Shown here: one piece after another, positions 18,031 to 26,224 of the stretch
Numbering within the stretch: position 1 is the stretch's first letter
How the letters are laid out: every line of letters begins with the position of its first letter
NCBI GenBank assembly: GCA_902794895.1
Contig: CADBIY010000017.1
Span: forward strand, 16,323 to 48,877
Direction of reading: 5' to 3'
Source of the DNA: Candidatus Avelusimicrobium vaccinum
GTDB taxonomy: Bacteria > Elusimicrobiota > Elusimicrobia > Elusimicrobiales > Elusimicrobiaceae
DNA length: 32,555 bases
Notes under the pieces: model-generated
The model's input: only the letters and a program-made list of their open reading frames with translations
Told to the model about the DNA's origin: nothing
Databases searched by the model: none
Program-made: the position numbers and the translations under genes

Positions 18031-18291
18031 TTATTTTTTGCGGTTTTTAATAATATAATCGGCCAAAGTTCCTAAATTTTTAAAAATTTCCCGGCCTTGC
18101 TGCATATTTTCAATGGTAATACCATATTTTTTTTGCAACAGCATGATCAATTCTACCGCATCCAGACTATCTAAACCAAGACCCTGGTCCCCAAAAATAG
18201 CATCTTCCGGTCCGAATTTAGACAAATCAGCACCCCCTAAATCAATACCGGAAGAGATCATCTCTTTAATTTCTTCGACAGTTTGTTGCAT
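18031..18291 (-). CDS. Acyl carrier protein, ApeE/ApeF-like (first of two)
   Basis: An 86-residue acyl carrier protein. GLGLDSLDAVEL (38-49) holds Ser42, the phosphopantetheine attachment site. ATG 18291 is chosen over 18312 because GGAG lies 8 bases upstream and it gives the normal length. The gene overlaps the acyltransferase gene by 26 bases and its stop touches the ketosynthase start. It is rich in acidic residues as expected. Confidence 0.9.
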   Translation of the reverse strand: MQQTVEEIKEMISSGIDLGGADLSKFGPEDAIFGDQGLGLDSLDAVELIMLLQKKYGITIENMQQGREIFKNLGTLADYIIKNRKK

Positions 18292-19189
18292 TTTCTTCGC
18301 TCCATAAGTCAAAATAGTTAAAAAACTGATACGGATATTGTATACAAAAATCGGCTAATTCGTCCATGAATTGTTGGGCATAAGGAAGATATTTTTCTTT
18401 CTGATTGCCGCCATCCGGGATACGTAATACCGCAGCCGTTTTAGAAGCAAACATGCCACGCTTCAACCAAGGGAAAAACAGAATAACAATCGGTGCTCCG
18501 GTGATAGCCGCGATTCGGTAAAAACTGTACGGAACAGACACTTTCCCTTTAAAAAAATGTACGGAAAGTGCGTTCTTTTCAGGCCCAAACATACGATCAC
18601 CCATCGCACAGAGGACTTCCCCGCGTTGTAACGCATTCATCATTTCCACCGTTCCGCCTAACGGTCCGGCCGGGTTAATAAAATCAAAGGGGGCTTGTTG
18701 TCCGGTATGCTGGGAGACGGTTTTATCATAATCTTTTGGATTGCGGTAATACAAAACATGCTTTTTGCCGGGTAAAAATTGCATTAAATTTACCGCCATT
18801 TGCCAACACCCCACATGGGCGGAAAGTAAAATAAGTCCTTTTTGTTCAGACAGTAGTTTGCGGCATAATTCGCGTTCTTCTTCCGTAGAAGTAACCGCCG
18901 TTGCCCCCAAAATCCCAAGTGCCGCACGATCCACGAGCGTGCGTGCAAAAGTTAAATTAAGCAGATAAGTGTGTTTAAAAAAATCAGTAAAACAGCGGGG
19001 GGAAAAACGGCGTATTACATAGGATTGGGACTTTTTGCGTACCGAAGGGAAACAAGTATATACAAAAACGAGCGGATACAAAAATACATAAGCCAACCCA
19101 CGGCCGCCTATAAAAATAAGGCCGTAGATAAACGCATGTTTCCATTTACCGGCCAAACTGCGACCGGTTTCTTCTTTATGATTGCGCAT
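18266..19189 (-). CDS. LpxL/HtrB-like lipid acyltransferase, equivalent to the acyltransferase half of ApeJ
   Basis: 307 residues, LPLAT superfamily of the lipid A late acyltransferase type, probably inner-membrane associated (hydrophobic stretch about 20-46). It may transfer the polyene acyl chain to a lipid or sugar acceptor. The HX4E/D motif region reads SAHVGCWQ (123-130): His125 is present but Gln130 stands where Glu or Asp is usual. FINPAGPLGG and GDRMFGPE follow later. In enterobacterial aryl-polyene loci this domain is fused behind a GT2 domain; here it is a separate gene overlapping the GT2 gene by 14 bases. Other members of this branch may share the Gln, so inactivity cannot be assumed. 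Confidence 0.75.
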   Translation of the reverse strand: MRNHKEETGRSLAGKWKHAFIYGLIFIGGRGLAYVFLYPLVFVYTCFPSVRKKSQSYVIRRFSPRCFTDFFKHTYLLNLTFARTLVDRAALGILGATAVTSTEEERELCRKLLSEQKGLILLSAHVGCWQMAVNLMQFLPGKKHVLYYRNPKDYDKTVSQHTGQQAPFDFINPAGPLGGTVEMMNALQRGEVLCAMGDRMFGPEKNALSVHFFKGKVSVPYSFYRIAAITGAPIVILFFPWLKRGMFASKTAAVLRIPDGGNQKEKYLPYAQQFMDELADFCIQYPYQFFNYFDLWSEENATNCRRN

Positions 19190-20321
19190 GCAACCCCCGG
19201 GTGATTATTTTACCGATTAGCCACACGAAACAAAATGTTAGCGCCGCTAAGCAGGGAGCAAGCACAAAGGAACCTAATATCCACTCCCATACACGGCTTA
19301 AGAACTGACGTCCTAAAGTAGTTAAATTAAATTCCGTTAAAAAATAGCCATGACGTATAAAAAAACCCGTTTCTATACATAATGCCGGGATAATAGGACC
19401 TATGCAAAGTTTCTCAAAAGAAATGACTAATAACCGATTTAAATCAAACCACCCTGCACCTATAAAAAGCATGACTTGGCGAATCCCGGGCAGCGCAATA
19501 CTTCCACAGAAAATACCCCATGCGGCAGAACATGCATTTTTAGAAGCACTATTTGGTTTTTTAAGATTTTCAATCATCACTTCCCAATAGCCGCGTTTTT
19601 CTATTTTTCTTCCCTTGCCTGCATATTGACGGTGCGGAACGGGTAACATTGAACGGATCGTGAGATAAGTATTCAGGACCGTTAAACGTAAATTATCTTT
19701 TAAAACGCTAAAATGGGAAATTCTATTTTTGGGATACACAACTGAAATTTCTTTTTCCCGCACCTCAAATCCGGCCCATAAGGCTTTCACGACAACTTCC
19801 ACTTCAAACGCATACCGTTTGCACCACAAGGGTAAGGCGAGTAATATATTGACCGGATAGACACGGTACCCGCTTTGAATATCTTGTATGGCTTTACCCG
19901 TTTGCAGATGCACCCAAAAACTACCAAAAGCACGCCCAAAACGGGAAGATAACGGAACGGTTTCTTTATTAAATTTACGTTTCCCAATAATAATTGCCTG
20001 TGAGCAGGAACGCGATAATCGCTCCAGTGCGGGATAATCCTGATGCCGGTGTTGTCCGTCTGCATCTATCGTGACTAAATGCGTAAAACCGTGCGCTTTG
20101 GCCCAACGGGCGGCATCTAACAAAACAGCCCCTTTTCCTCTATTCTTTTTAAACCGAACCAATGTCACGGGCAGACCGGAAAGTTGAATTTCCGGGGATA
20201 CCGCACTTCCATCGTCAAATACGGCTACCTGTGGATTTTTTTTCAAACAACCCTCTGCTACGCGGCGTAAAGTACCGTTATGATTATAGTGGGGAATGAT
20301 AATTACAAATTTCATACTCAT
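19176..20321 (-). CDS. GT2 glycosyltransferase with C-terminal DUF2062-like membrane domain
   Basis: 381 residues. The N-terminal GT2 domain has VIIIPHYNHNGTLRRV (6-21), FDDGS (35-39), KNRGKGAVLLDAARWA (59-74) and TIDADGQH (84-91), with the DXD motif in DAD; the acceptor loop QSGYRVYP follows. From about residue 265 to the end there are three to four hydrophobic segments resembling DUF2062 (WGIFCGSIALPGIRQVMLFIG and after). It would glycosylate a lipid or polyene carrier at the inner membrane, the ApeJ N-terminal role. ATG 20321 forms an ATGA overlap with the thioesterase stop; ATG 20315 is an alternative two codons in. Confidence 0.8.
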   Translation of the reverse strand: MSMKFVIIIPHYNHNGTLRRVAEGCLKKNPQVAVFDDGSAVSPEIQLSGLPVTLVRFKKNRGKGAVLLDAARWAKAHGFTHLVTIDADGQHRHQDYPALERLSRSCSQAIIIGKRKFNKETVPLSSRFGRAFGSFWVHLQTGKAIQDIQSGYRVYPVNILLALPLWCKRYAFEVEVVVKALWAGFEVREKEISVVYPKNRISHFSVLKDNLRLTVLNTYLTIRSMLPVPHRQYAGKGRKIEKRGYWEVMIENLKKPNSASKNACSAAWGIFCGSIALPGIRQVMLFIGAGWFDLNRLLVISFEKLCIGPIIPALCIETGFFIRHGYFLTEFNLTTLGRQFLSRVWEWILGSFVLAPCLAALTFCFVWLIGKIITRGLHAQS

Positions 20322-20785
20322 TTTTTTAAAGTTCCGGCCCGCCAACTGGCTAAAAACTGTTGCGTAAATTTAGGCCATTCAAACAGTAAATTATTATTTT
20401 TATCCACCATCAATTGAACACTATACCCGCGTGCCATCACGTTTTGATTGGAATCCAGTATCGTAAAATCATAATTCAGACGGGCCGCTTCGCTATAAAA
20501 AAGCCGTGCGCGAATTTCATAGGTAGAAGGATAGGTAAGAGAGGCTAAATAATCAACATGGAATTTACGAACCGGAATTACAATATTATGGTCATAAAAA
20601 TCTTGATATCCAATGCCCCATTCGTTTCCCAGCGCAACCCGGGCATCTTCTATAAAACTGGCATAGTGCCCGTGCCACATAATCCCCATGGGATCTATTT
20701 CATTAAAACGAACCGTGCGAAAAACAGATTTTTCAAGCGGAGCCGGTTCACCCGGCAAAACGGTAAAATATTCTATCTTTTTCAT
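20318..20785 (-). CDS. Acyl-CoA/ACP thioesterase of the 4HBT hotdog family, ApeK-like
   Basis: 155 residues. The hotdog signature VRFNEIDPMGIMWHGHYASFIEDARV (25-50) carries Asp31 at the position of the catalytic Asp of 4-hydroxybenzoyl-CoA thioesterases, and HGHY in place of the common HxNY. It could release or proof-read ACP-bound polyene chains; the aryl-polyene systems contain such a protein (ApeK). ATGA overlaps at both ends tie it to the dehydratase-like gene before it and the glycosyltransferase gene after it. Confidence 0.82.
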   Translation of the reverse strand: MKKIEYFTVLPGEPAPLEKSVFRTVRFNEIDPMGIMWHGHYASFIEDARVALGNEWGIGYQDFYDHNIVIPVRKFHVDYLASLTYPSTYEIRARLFYSEAARLNYDFTILDSNQNVMARGYSVQLMVDKNNNLLFEWPKFTQQFLASWRAGTLKK

Positions 20786-21135
20786 ACTCTATCTCTTACG
20801 GTAAAAATAAGTTGACTCACTTTTATTTGACTATCGGCAAGCCGTAATTCTGCTAAAATTTTTCTGTCCGGCCGCGAAATAAGCACGACCTCAATGGATT
20901 GCCCGGGCCGAATAGGAGCCATAAATTTACAACGGGAAACAGTATCAATCTCCACCGAACGTTTTAACTGTCGGCTTACAGCATCCGCGCAAAGCCCCAG
21001 TTGGCATACCCCGGGTAATAACGGATTGTCCGGAAAATGACCTTTAAAGACCGGCAAAGCGGAATCAATACGGTAAGTATAGCAATTGTCCTGTGCCTGT
21101 TCAAAACAGGCCGCTAACGATTGTTCTAATAACAT
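20782..21135 (-). CDS. FabZ/FabA-like hotdog protein, ApeI-like
   Basis: 117 residues with the dehydratase signature FKGHFPDNPLLPGVCQLGL (30-48). His33 matches the catalytic His of FabZ. In FabZ the Glu acting with it lies 14 residues later; here that position is Gly47 and no acid replaces it, so catalysis may differ or depend on a partner. It would dehydrate 3-hydroxyacyl-ACP during polyene building. Start ATG 21135 overlaps the lipoprotein stop by 10 bases and the stop overlaps the thioesterase start (ATGA). Confidence 0.75.
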   Translation of the reverse strand: MLLEQSLAACFEQAQDNCYTYRIDSALPVFKGHFPDNPLLPGVCQLGLCADAVSRQLKRSVEIDTVSRCKFMAPIRPGQSIEVVLISRPDRKILAELRLADSQIKVSQLIFTVRDRV

Positions 21136-21545
21136 GCGGATTCTCCTTTTAACTGTGCCCGAAATATAGCATGGGTAGGAGCGTCTTTATATTGAACAGT
21201 TGACGGGGGGCACTTGGAAAAGAAATTTTCCCGTGCAAACCGAACAAACGCTTCTAAAGCAACCGTTGGAAATTGTTCTTGTTTATGGTATACTTCCGCG
21301 TGATGAGGCCAAACTTTCAAATCCGCTAATTTCACGCCAAAAACAGATAAAATAACCATACGGACCGAATCCGCCTCCCGATAGCAAACGGCCGTAAAAT
21401 CTAAATTCCAATTTTCAACACTTCCTGCCCATAACATTGTTTTATCTTGCGGAATTACTCCTTGCGGAGGTTGCCGATAAACTAAAGAGGTTCCCTGGCA
21501 TGCTGTTAAAAAAAGAAGGCACAAAAAGATTTTAAAAGGATGCAT
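21126..21545 (-). CDS. Lipoprotein, DUF3261-like (ApeN-like)
   Basis: 139 residues. ATG 21545 gives signal MHPFKIFLCLLFLTAC with lipobox LTAC and lipidated Cys16; a longer upstream frame is in the exporter gene and lacks a signal. GGAG lies 8 bases before the start, and the start overlaps the exporter stop by one base (TAATG). The mature part (WNLDFTAVCYREADSVRMVILSVFGVKLADL) fits the small envelope lipoprotein found next to the MMPL exporter in aryl-polyene loci, likely an outer-membrane acceptor or adaptor for the exported product. The family name is from context and general likeness. Confidence 0.7.
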   Translation of the reverse strand: MHPFKIFLCLLFLTACQGTSLVYRQPPQGVIPQDKTMLWAGSVENWNLDFTAVCYREADSVRMVILSVFGVKLADLKVWPHHAEVYHKQEQFPTVALEAFVRFARENFFSKCPPSTVQYKDAPTHAIFRAQLKGESACY

Positions 21546-23815
21546 TACTTTTTCTCCAATATAGCAGGTAAAAGATATTGGGCGGACAACATGGCAGATC
21601 CAATGCCTAAAAATGAGGAAATCCCCATCATAAACAAAACACTGTGGCGGGCAAAAATAAGTACGCCAAATCCAGCCAGTGTCGATAAAGCCGCCACCCA
21701 TAAAGCAGCAGGCGCATATGCCGTACGTATTGAAGGGGCCAATTCATGGCGGGTAAGTTGGAAAATCGCATAATCAATACCAAGCCCCATAAGCAGCGGC
21801 AGGAAAATTAATACAAAAAGATTGATCTTTAATTGAAAAATCCAAAAACACGCAAACGTAAATCCCGCCGCAAACAATACGGGAATAAATGCCAGCAATG
21901 CTTTCCTTATACTTCTAAAAATAATAGTTACAGCCGCGAAGTTTAACAAAAATGCCAGTTCCACCACCCACAAAGACTCCTGTTGAATTTGCTTCAGCAG
22001 ATCTTGTTGCAGTTGACTCCCAGCGATAAGTATTGCTCCGAACCGGGTGGCTTGCTGTAATAAGCGGGGGGAATAAGGCACCATATGAGTTACGGCCCAA
22101 TCTCCGTTAGGCAATGAAATAAAAGGGTCATAAATGGAAGAAAAATCGGCGGTGTCTTTCTGGGTTAAGTCCGTTAAAAAGTCTATAAAGGGTTTAAAAG
22201 CCGCAGGCACCATGCCTAATTTTTTGGCTGAAATTTCTAGATCGTTTTGAAGTTTCAAAACGCGGTCTTGGTTCCAAAAATTCCGCCATTGCGCCACTTG
22301 TTTTTCGGCGGTATTTTTAGAAGGAAAAAGCGCATTTACCGCCAAGGGAATACCGGCCTGTTGTTCAAACCGTTCGCTTTGTTCCAAGGCTTCCTCGCGG
22401 GTGCGGCCCTTCACAAATAGCAGTGCCTGTTCCTGGTCACGGCCTTGCAAGGTATTTTGCAATATGTTGTATTGTTGTTTAAAAATGCCCGAAGTTGCGT
22501 TTAAAGAATTTAAATCACTTTCAAAATGAATTTGAAATAATCCAATCACTCCCAAACAAATTACCCCGAAACAAAGACTCCAAGCAAACGGTTTTGAAAT
22601 TTTAGGGGGCAAAGATTTTGAAATGCTATTTTCCGCAATAGGCAGATTTTTCCAATAAACAGGTAAAATGTATAAGGCAATCAGCAAGGATATTAAAAGA
22701 CCTGTAAGGGCAAACACGGCAATTTGGCGAAACACTTCTACCGAAGAAATAAATAAAGATACAAAACAGAGCGCGGATGTTGTAAAAGTACAAAATAAAT
22801 GACGCTTAAGTGGTGGAGTAATGAGTTGCCGTTCTTGTCCGCTGCGTAAAGCAAAAAACACATACACCGCATAATCAACCGATAATCCGGCCACTACACT
22901 TCCAAATCCAAGTGTAATGCCGGAAATTCCATCGAAAATCCAATAAGTTACCCATGCTGCTATGGGAGTAACTGCTAGTGGTAATAAATAAATAAGCAAG
23001 GCTTGTTTCATTCGCAAAAAGGAAATAAAAATGAGGATCAGACTTAGCATTGCCAAAGTTCCTACGATCCATAAATCCCGCTGAATAATTTGTACATTTT
23101 CTGCCGTATACCTTAGCCCGCCTAAAAAGAAAGCCTTAACATCTGCAGGAAGATCCTTGGAAAATTGTTGAAAAAATTGTGTCATTTGACGGGCCGCTGC
23201 AAAATCAGGTATTGCGTTTAATTCATAAATCCCCAGATGCACCCGTCCGGTAGCATCCGTTAAAAATCCGTTTTGATAACGTACCGAAGTTTGAGGATTT
23301 AACAAAGCAAATTTTTGCCCCATTAAATCAATCAAGTGCAGCGGATCGGCCAGCAAAAGCGGTTTTAATACCCAACCTTCTAAAGAAATTAATTTTTTAT
23401 AATTTTCTGCCATCAACCGGTCCACAGCCTCTGCAGACAATTTTGTAAGAGTTTGCTGTTCATCTTTTGCAGTCCACCGGAAAGGAAGTGCCCCCAGCCA
23501 AGCCTGCATTCGATCTAACGAAGGTTGAAAGCCGGGCTTAATTAAATGTTGGTCCAATAAAGATTGTTGTAACCCACGGGCATAGTCCAGTGAGGAATTT
23601 TCATCTGGCCCTTGAACAATAACAAATACTTTTCGGTTGAGTGGGGATTTTTGGAATAAATATATCTGTTCCCGGAGTGCAAATGGAACTAATCCGTTTA
23701 TATTTTCTTGCGGTTTAATATGTAACAATTTCCAGCTGCTTGCGACCATCGCAAAAATTAATAAACCGGTAAAAAGAATATTTAAAATTCGTCGATTATT
23801 CCCTGCTAATTTCAT
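21545..23815 (-). CDS. RND-superfamily (MMPL) exporter, ApeM-like
   Basis: 756 residues with the duplicated RND layout: an N-terminal helix (about 10-30), a periplasmic domain, six helices with GLSVDY (310-315), then the same again with a helix near 408-428, a second periplasmic domain and helices with GLGIDY (677-682). The GxxxDY motifs carry the proton-relay Asp. It would move the polyene lipid across or out of the inner membrane toward the periplasm, with the LolA-like and lipoprotein partners encoded on either side. ATG 23815 forms an ATGA with the LolA-like gene, and the stop forms TAATG with the lipoprotein gene. Confidence 0.88.
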   Translation of the reverse strand: MKLAGNNRRILNILFTGLLIFAMVASSWKLLHIKPQENINGLVPFALREQIYLFQKSPLNRKVFVIVQGPDENSSLDYARGLQQSLLDQHLIKPGFQPSLDRMQAWLGALPFRWTAKDEQQTLTKLSAEAVDRLMAENYKKLISLEGWVLKPLLLADPLHLIDLMGQKFALLNPQTSVRYQNGFLTDATGRVHLGIYELNAIPDFAAARQMTQFFQQFSKDLPADVKAFFLGGLRYTAENVQIIQRDLWIVGTLAMLSLILIFISFLRMKQALLIYLLPLAVTPIAAWVTYWIFDGISGITLGFGSVVAGLSVDYAVYVFFALRSGQERQLITPPLKRHLFCTFTTSALCFVSLFISSVEVFRQIAVFALTGLLISLLIALYILPVYWKNLPIAENSISKSLPPKISKPFAWSLCFGVICLGVIGLFQIHFESDLNSLNATSGIFKQQYNILQNTLQGRDQEQALLFVKGRTREEALEQSERFEQQAGIPLAVNALFPSKNTAEKQVAQWRNFWNQDRVLKLQNDLEISAKKLGMVPAAFKPFIDFLTDLTQKDTADFSSIYDPFISLPNGDWAVTHMVPYSPRLLQQATRFGAILIAGSQLQQDLLKQIQQESLWVVELAFLLNFAAVTIIFRSIRKALLAFIPVLFAAGFTFACFWIFQLKINLFVLIFLPLLMGLGIDYAIFQLTRHELAPSIRTAYAPAALWVAALSTLAGFGVLIFARHSVLFMMGISSFLGIGSAMLSAQYLLPAILEKK

Positions 23816-24414
23816 TGAAAAAGTTCCTTTTTCAGCGGTTGGTTAATTTGCGGATTTAAAAATCGGAGTAACGTATAATCTCCTCCAGGTTCATCCAAAC
23901 GTATCTTTTCCAATGCTTGTGGATTTTCGGTCGAAAACCAAGCGGTGATTTTTTGGAGTACCGTTATTTTTCCTTTCGGATATAGCATAACCCCTCTCTC
24001 AAAATATTCCACTTCATAGTTTTTTGATAATTCAGTCAAATCAAAAGATAACCACATCATCATCTGGGCCGCAATATGGGAAGACATGGCATTCTTCACA
24101 GGTTTTTTAATTCCTTCTTCCAAACGAAATGTTTTTCCTTCGCTCATTAAAAAACCATTTTGAAACGGTTCCGTATATTCCCAACGGATTTTGGCAGGAT
24201 CTTTGGAAAAAGCAAAATATCCCGCACTGGTTACCGGCTGTTCCAATAAACTCATATGTTTTTCTTGGGTAAACGAAGCGGAAAGCGTTTGAACAGACGC
24301 GAAACGTTGTTGAATTTCTTGTGCTAGGCTATTTTCTTCCGCCGGTTGAAGATCTTGCGCCATAACGCCGACCGAAAATAATAAAAAACAAACCGTAAAA
24401 ATTATTTTTTTCAT
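23812..24414 (-). CDS. LolA-like periplasmic carrier, ApeL-like
   Basis: 200 residues. ATG 24414 starts a signal peptide (MKKIIFTVCFLLFSVGVMAQ) and forms ATGA with the preceding stop; the longer frame to 24489 has no such feature. The mature domain shows the LolA pattern: FASVQTLSASFTQEKHM, AGYFAFSKDPAKIRWEYTEPF, NGFLMSEGKTFRLEE and later the LRFLNPQIN strand, a half-barrel that binds a lipid tail. It probably ferries the polyene lipid through the periplasm from the MMPL exporter. It is a dedicated paralogue rather than the housekeeping LolA because of the operon. Confidence 0.85.
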   Translation of the reverse strand: MKKIIFTVCFLLFSVGVMAQDLQPAEENSLAQEIQQRFASVQTLSASFTQEKHMSLLEQPVTSAGYFAFSKDPAKIRWEYTEPFQNGFLMSEGKTFRLEEGIKKPVKNAMSSHIAAQMMMWLSFDLTELSKNYEVEYFERGVMLYPKGKITVLQKITAWFSTENPQALEKIRLDEPGGDYTLLRFLNPQINQPLKKELFQ

Positions 24415-24851
24415 AAAGATGTTGGAGGCTCCTTTCCTTCCCACATAAAAATATATACCGTTGCTTCTGCTAATTTGTTTTCTTGGCAAAACACGGTGCC
24501 TTTAACAATTCGAGTACCTAAAAAATCATCTTGTTGAACGACCTGTGTAATTAATTCATCGCCGCAACGTGCCGGTGAAAAAAACTGAAAATTACGTATA
24601 TTGACCAAATATCCGCCACCTTCCGTAGATAATCCCGCTAATTCCCGTCGTTTCGATTCGCATGCCGCAAAACTTTGTGCGATAATTTCACAAAACGCTT
24701 CCGGAGCCACGGTTCCGTCTTGACGCAAAAATAAGAAATCTGGCCCAATGCACGTTTTCACGCGCGAAGCAGCCGCATCCACGGAAAGAATTTCATCAAC
24801 TAGCCGCATAGGAGGTTGGTGCGGAATAAGAGTATCAATTTTATAAGGCAT
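24411..24851 (-). CDS. 3-hydroxyacyl-ACP dehydratase, ApeP-like hotdog
   Basis: 146 residues of the COG4706-type hotdog family. LIPHQPPMRLVDEI (8-21) with the conserved His-Gln, and a helix EAFCEIIAQSFAA (51-63) with Glu51 or Glu55 as the likely catalytic acid, are visible. It would dehydrate 3-hydroxyacyl-ACP to the trans enoyl form, the step that builds the conjugated polyene since no enoyl reductase is present. Start ATG 24851 overlaps the preceding lipoprotein gene by 11 bases. Confidence 0.82.
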   Translation of the reverse strand: MPYKIDTLIPHQPPMRLVDEILSVDAAASRVKTCIGPDFLFLRQDGTVAPEAFCEIIAQSFAACESKRRELAGLSTEGGGYLVNIRNFQFFSPARCGDELITQVVQQDDFLGTRIVKGTVFCQENKLAEATVYIFMWEGKEPPTSL

Positions 24852-25233
24852 TGTTGATCATATTTCCGTTAACAGCACGGCGGATTTCTAAATCCAAATT
24901 TTGAACCCATTGGTTATATTTGCGGTGAATGGTGTTTTTCTTAGCATTGTAGGACATATTTAAACTCCCCGCATAGTGAATGGCATAGGTGTTGGCGGTA
25001 TACGGAATACGCACACGTACTTCATGACCGCGTAACATTAACTGTCCTTCTACTTCCCCGGGGGTCACTTCGTACATTGCCCATCCTTTTTTGGCGCCCC
25101 CTTGAAAAATTGCCTGTTTCATCGTGGTATTAACAGGAGTAACCGTACGAGTGGGTACATCCTTTACTTGAGGTAAACCGCTACATGCTGCCGCAAAAAA
25201 TACTGCTAAAATTAGGTGTAAGTTTTTCTTCAT
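24841..25233 (-). CDS. Small lipoprotein of unknown function in the aryl-polyene-type operon
   Basis: 130 residues. Signal MKKNLHLILAVFFAAAC with lipidated Cys17. The mature part contains HYAGSLNMSYNAKKNTIHRKY and QWVQNLDLEIRRAV, a pattern I associate with a widespread small lipoprotein family of unknown function. ATGA overlap with the acyltransferase stop and an 11-base overlap with the dehydratase start place it firmly in the operon, so a role in handling the product at the envelope is plausible. It is not among the core Ape proteins I know. Confidence 0.65.
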   Translation of the reverse strand: MKKNLHLILAVFFAAACSGLPQVKDVPTRTVTPVNTTMKQAIFQGGAKKGWAMYEVTPGEVEGQLMLRGHEVRVRIPYTANTYAIHYAGSLNMSYNAKKNTIHRKYNQWVQNLDLEIRRAVNGNMINNAL

Positions 25234-25958
25234 TGTTTTTCCTCCTGATTTACAATTTCCATGATTTTATTTTTAACGGTTCGTGCCATTTCCAAATGTA
25301 CCACCGGTCCATTAAAATCAGCCGGATGAACCGCCGGGAGTGCTTGAATCAAAATATCCGCAGGATGTAACCAAATACTTCCGGGGGGAAGCATAGGGCC
25401 GGTACCGGCAATGGCTACCGGAACAACCGGAACGTTCAACTGCTCCGCTAAATAAAACGCACCGCTTTTAAAACGGGCTTGCGGATTTTTGCGGGATCCT
25501 TGCGGAAAAAGCACAATATCGCACCCATTCTCCAAGGCTTCTTTACAGCGGGATAACATTTCCTGCGGGGGGGTTTTTTCAGCATCCAGATACCCTGCCC
25601 CTTGCATCACAAAACGGAAAAAAGGTAACCGAAACACCCAGCCTTTGGTAATATACACCACATTGTTAAACCCCAATGAAGCCACGGTATACAAATCCAA
25701 GGCCGAAGCATGATTAGCCACCACAATACACGCTTGGTGCGGCCGCGGAGATATTTTTACCCGAAACTTACGCGCGCACGCGCGTATGAAAAAAACAATT
25801 CCTTTGGATTGGATATATACAAAGCGGCGTACATTCCGGCCCTCCTTCCCGGGGAAAAGCCACAAAAAAGGACCCGCAATAAGTCCGGACAGCAATAACC
25901 ACACAATCGCTCCGGCTCCAAATAAAATCGTATTCACAAAAGTACGTAACGAAAACAT
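25230..25958 (-). CDS. PlsC-like 1-acylglycerol-phosphate acyltransferase, ApeD-like
   Basis: 242 residues. A hydrophobic N-terminal anchor (about 10-36) precedes the LPLAT domain with NHASALD (82-88, the HX4D catalytic pair His83/Asp88) and FPQGSRK (151-157), where family members usually have FPEGTR, so Gln152 replaces Glu. It would acylate a glycerophosphate-like or sugar acceptor at the inner membrane. The start TAATG overlaps the acyl carrier protein stop, which suggests that it takes its acyl chain from that ACP. Confidence 0.85.
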   Translation of the reverse strand: MFSLRTFVNTILFGAGAIVWLLLSGLIAGPFLWLFPGKEGRNVRRFVYIQSKGIVFFIRACARKFRVKISPRPHQACIVVANHASALDLYTVASLGFNNVVYITKGWVFRLPFFRFVMQGAGYLDAEKTPPQEMLSRCKEALENGCDIVLFPQGSRKNPQARFKSGAFYLAEQLNVPVVPVAIAGTGPMLPPGSIWLHPADILIQALPAVHPADFNGPVVHLEMARTVKNKIMEIVNQEEKQ

Positions 25959-26224
25959 TATTTTCCGGCTTCGTGCTCGCGGGCCAATTTTTCAATAAAA
26001 TCGTACAAGTCGTTTAAGGTTACAATCGAACGGATATCGTATCCTTGGCGTAACGTCATACCGAATTTTTGTTCTAACACAACCACCATATCAACGGCAT
26101 CCAAACTGTCTAAACCGACATCTTGTTGCAAGTGGGCCGTGGGAACCAACTGGTCGTCAGTTAATTCAAATTCTTTTTTCAGTGCTTCATTAGTTAAACG
26201 GATAATTTCTTCTCTTGTAATCAC
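25958..26224 (-). CDS. Acyl carrier protein (second of two), GTG start
   Basis: 88 residues with VGLDSLDAVDMV (36-47), Ser40 being the phosphopantetheine site. The start codon is GTG at 26224, forming GTGA with the ketosynthase stop, with AGGAG 7 bases upstream. It differs clearly from the other ACP of the operon in sequence, so the two probably serve different steps (for instance starter loading and elongation). Confidence 0.9.
   Translation of the reverse strand: MITREEIIRLTNEALKKEFELTDDQLVPTAHLQQDVGLDSLDAVDMVVVLEQKFGMTLRQGYDIRSIVTLNDLYDFIEKLAREHEAGK

Noticed and set aside
25480-25510. FPQGSR in the PlsC-like protein as proof of inactivity
   Set aside because: The HX4D pair is intact, and substitutions at the Glu of this block occur in active relatives; I note it but do not call it a defect.
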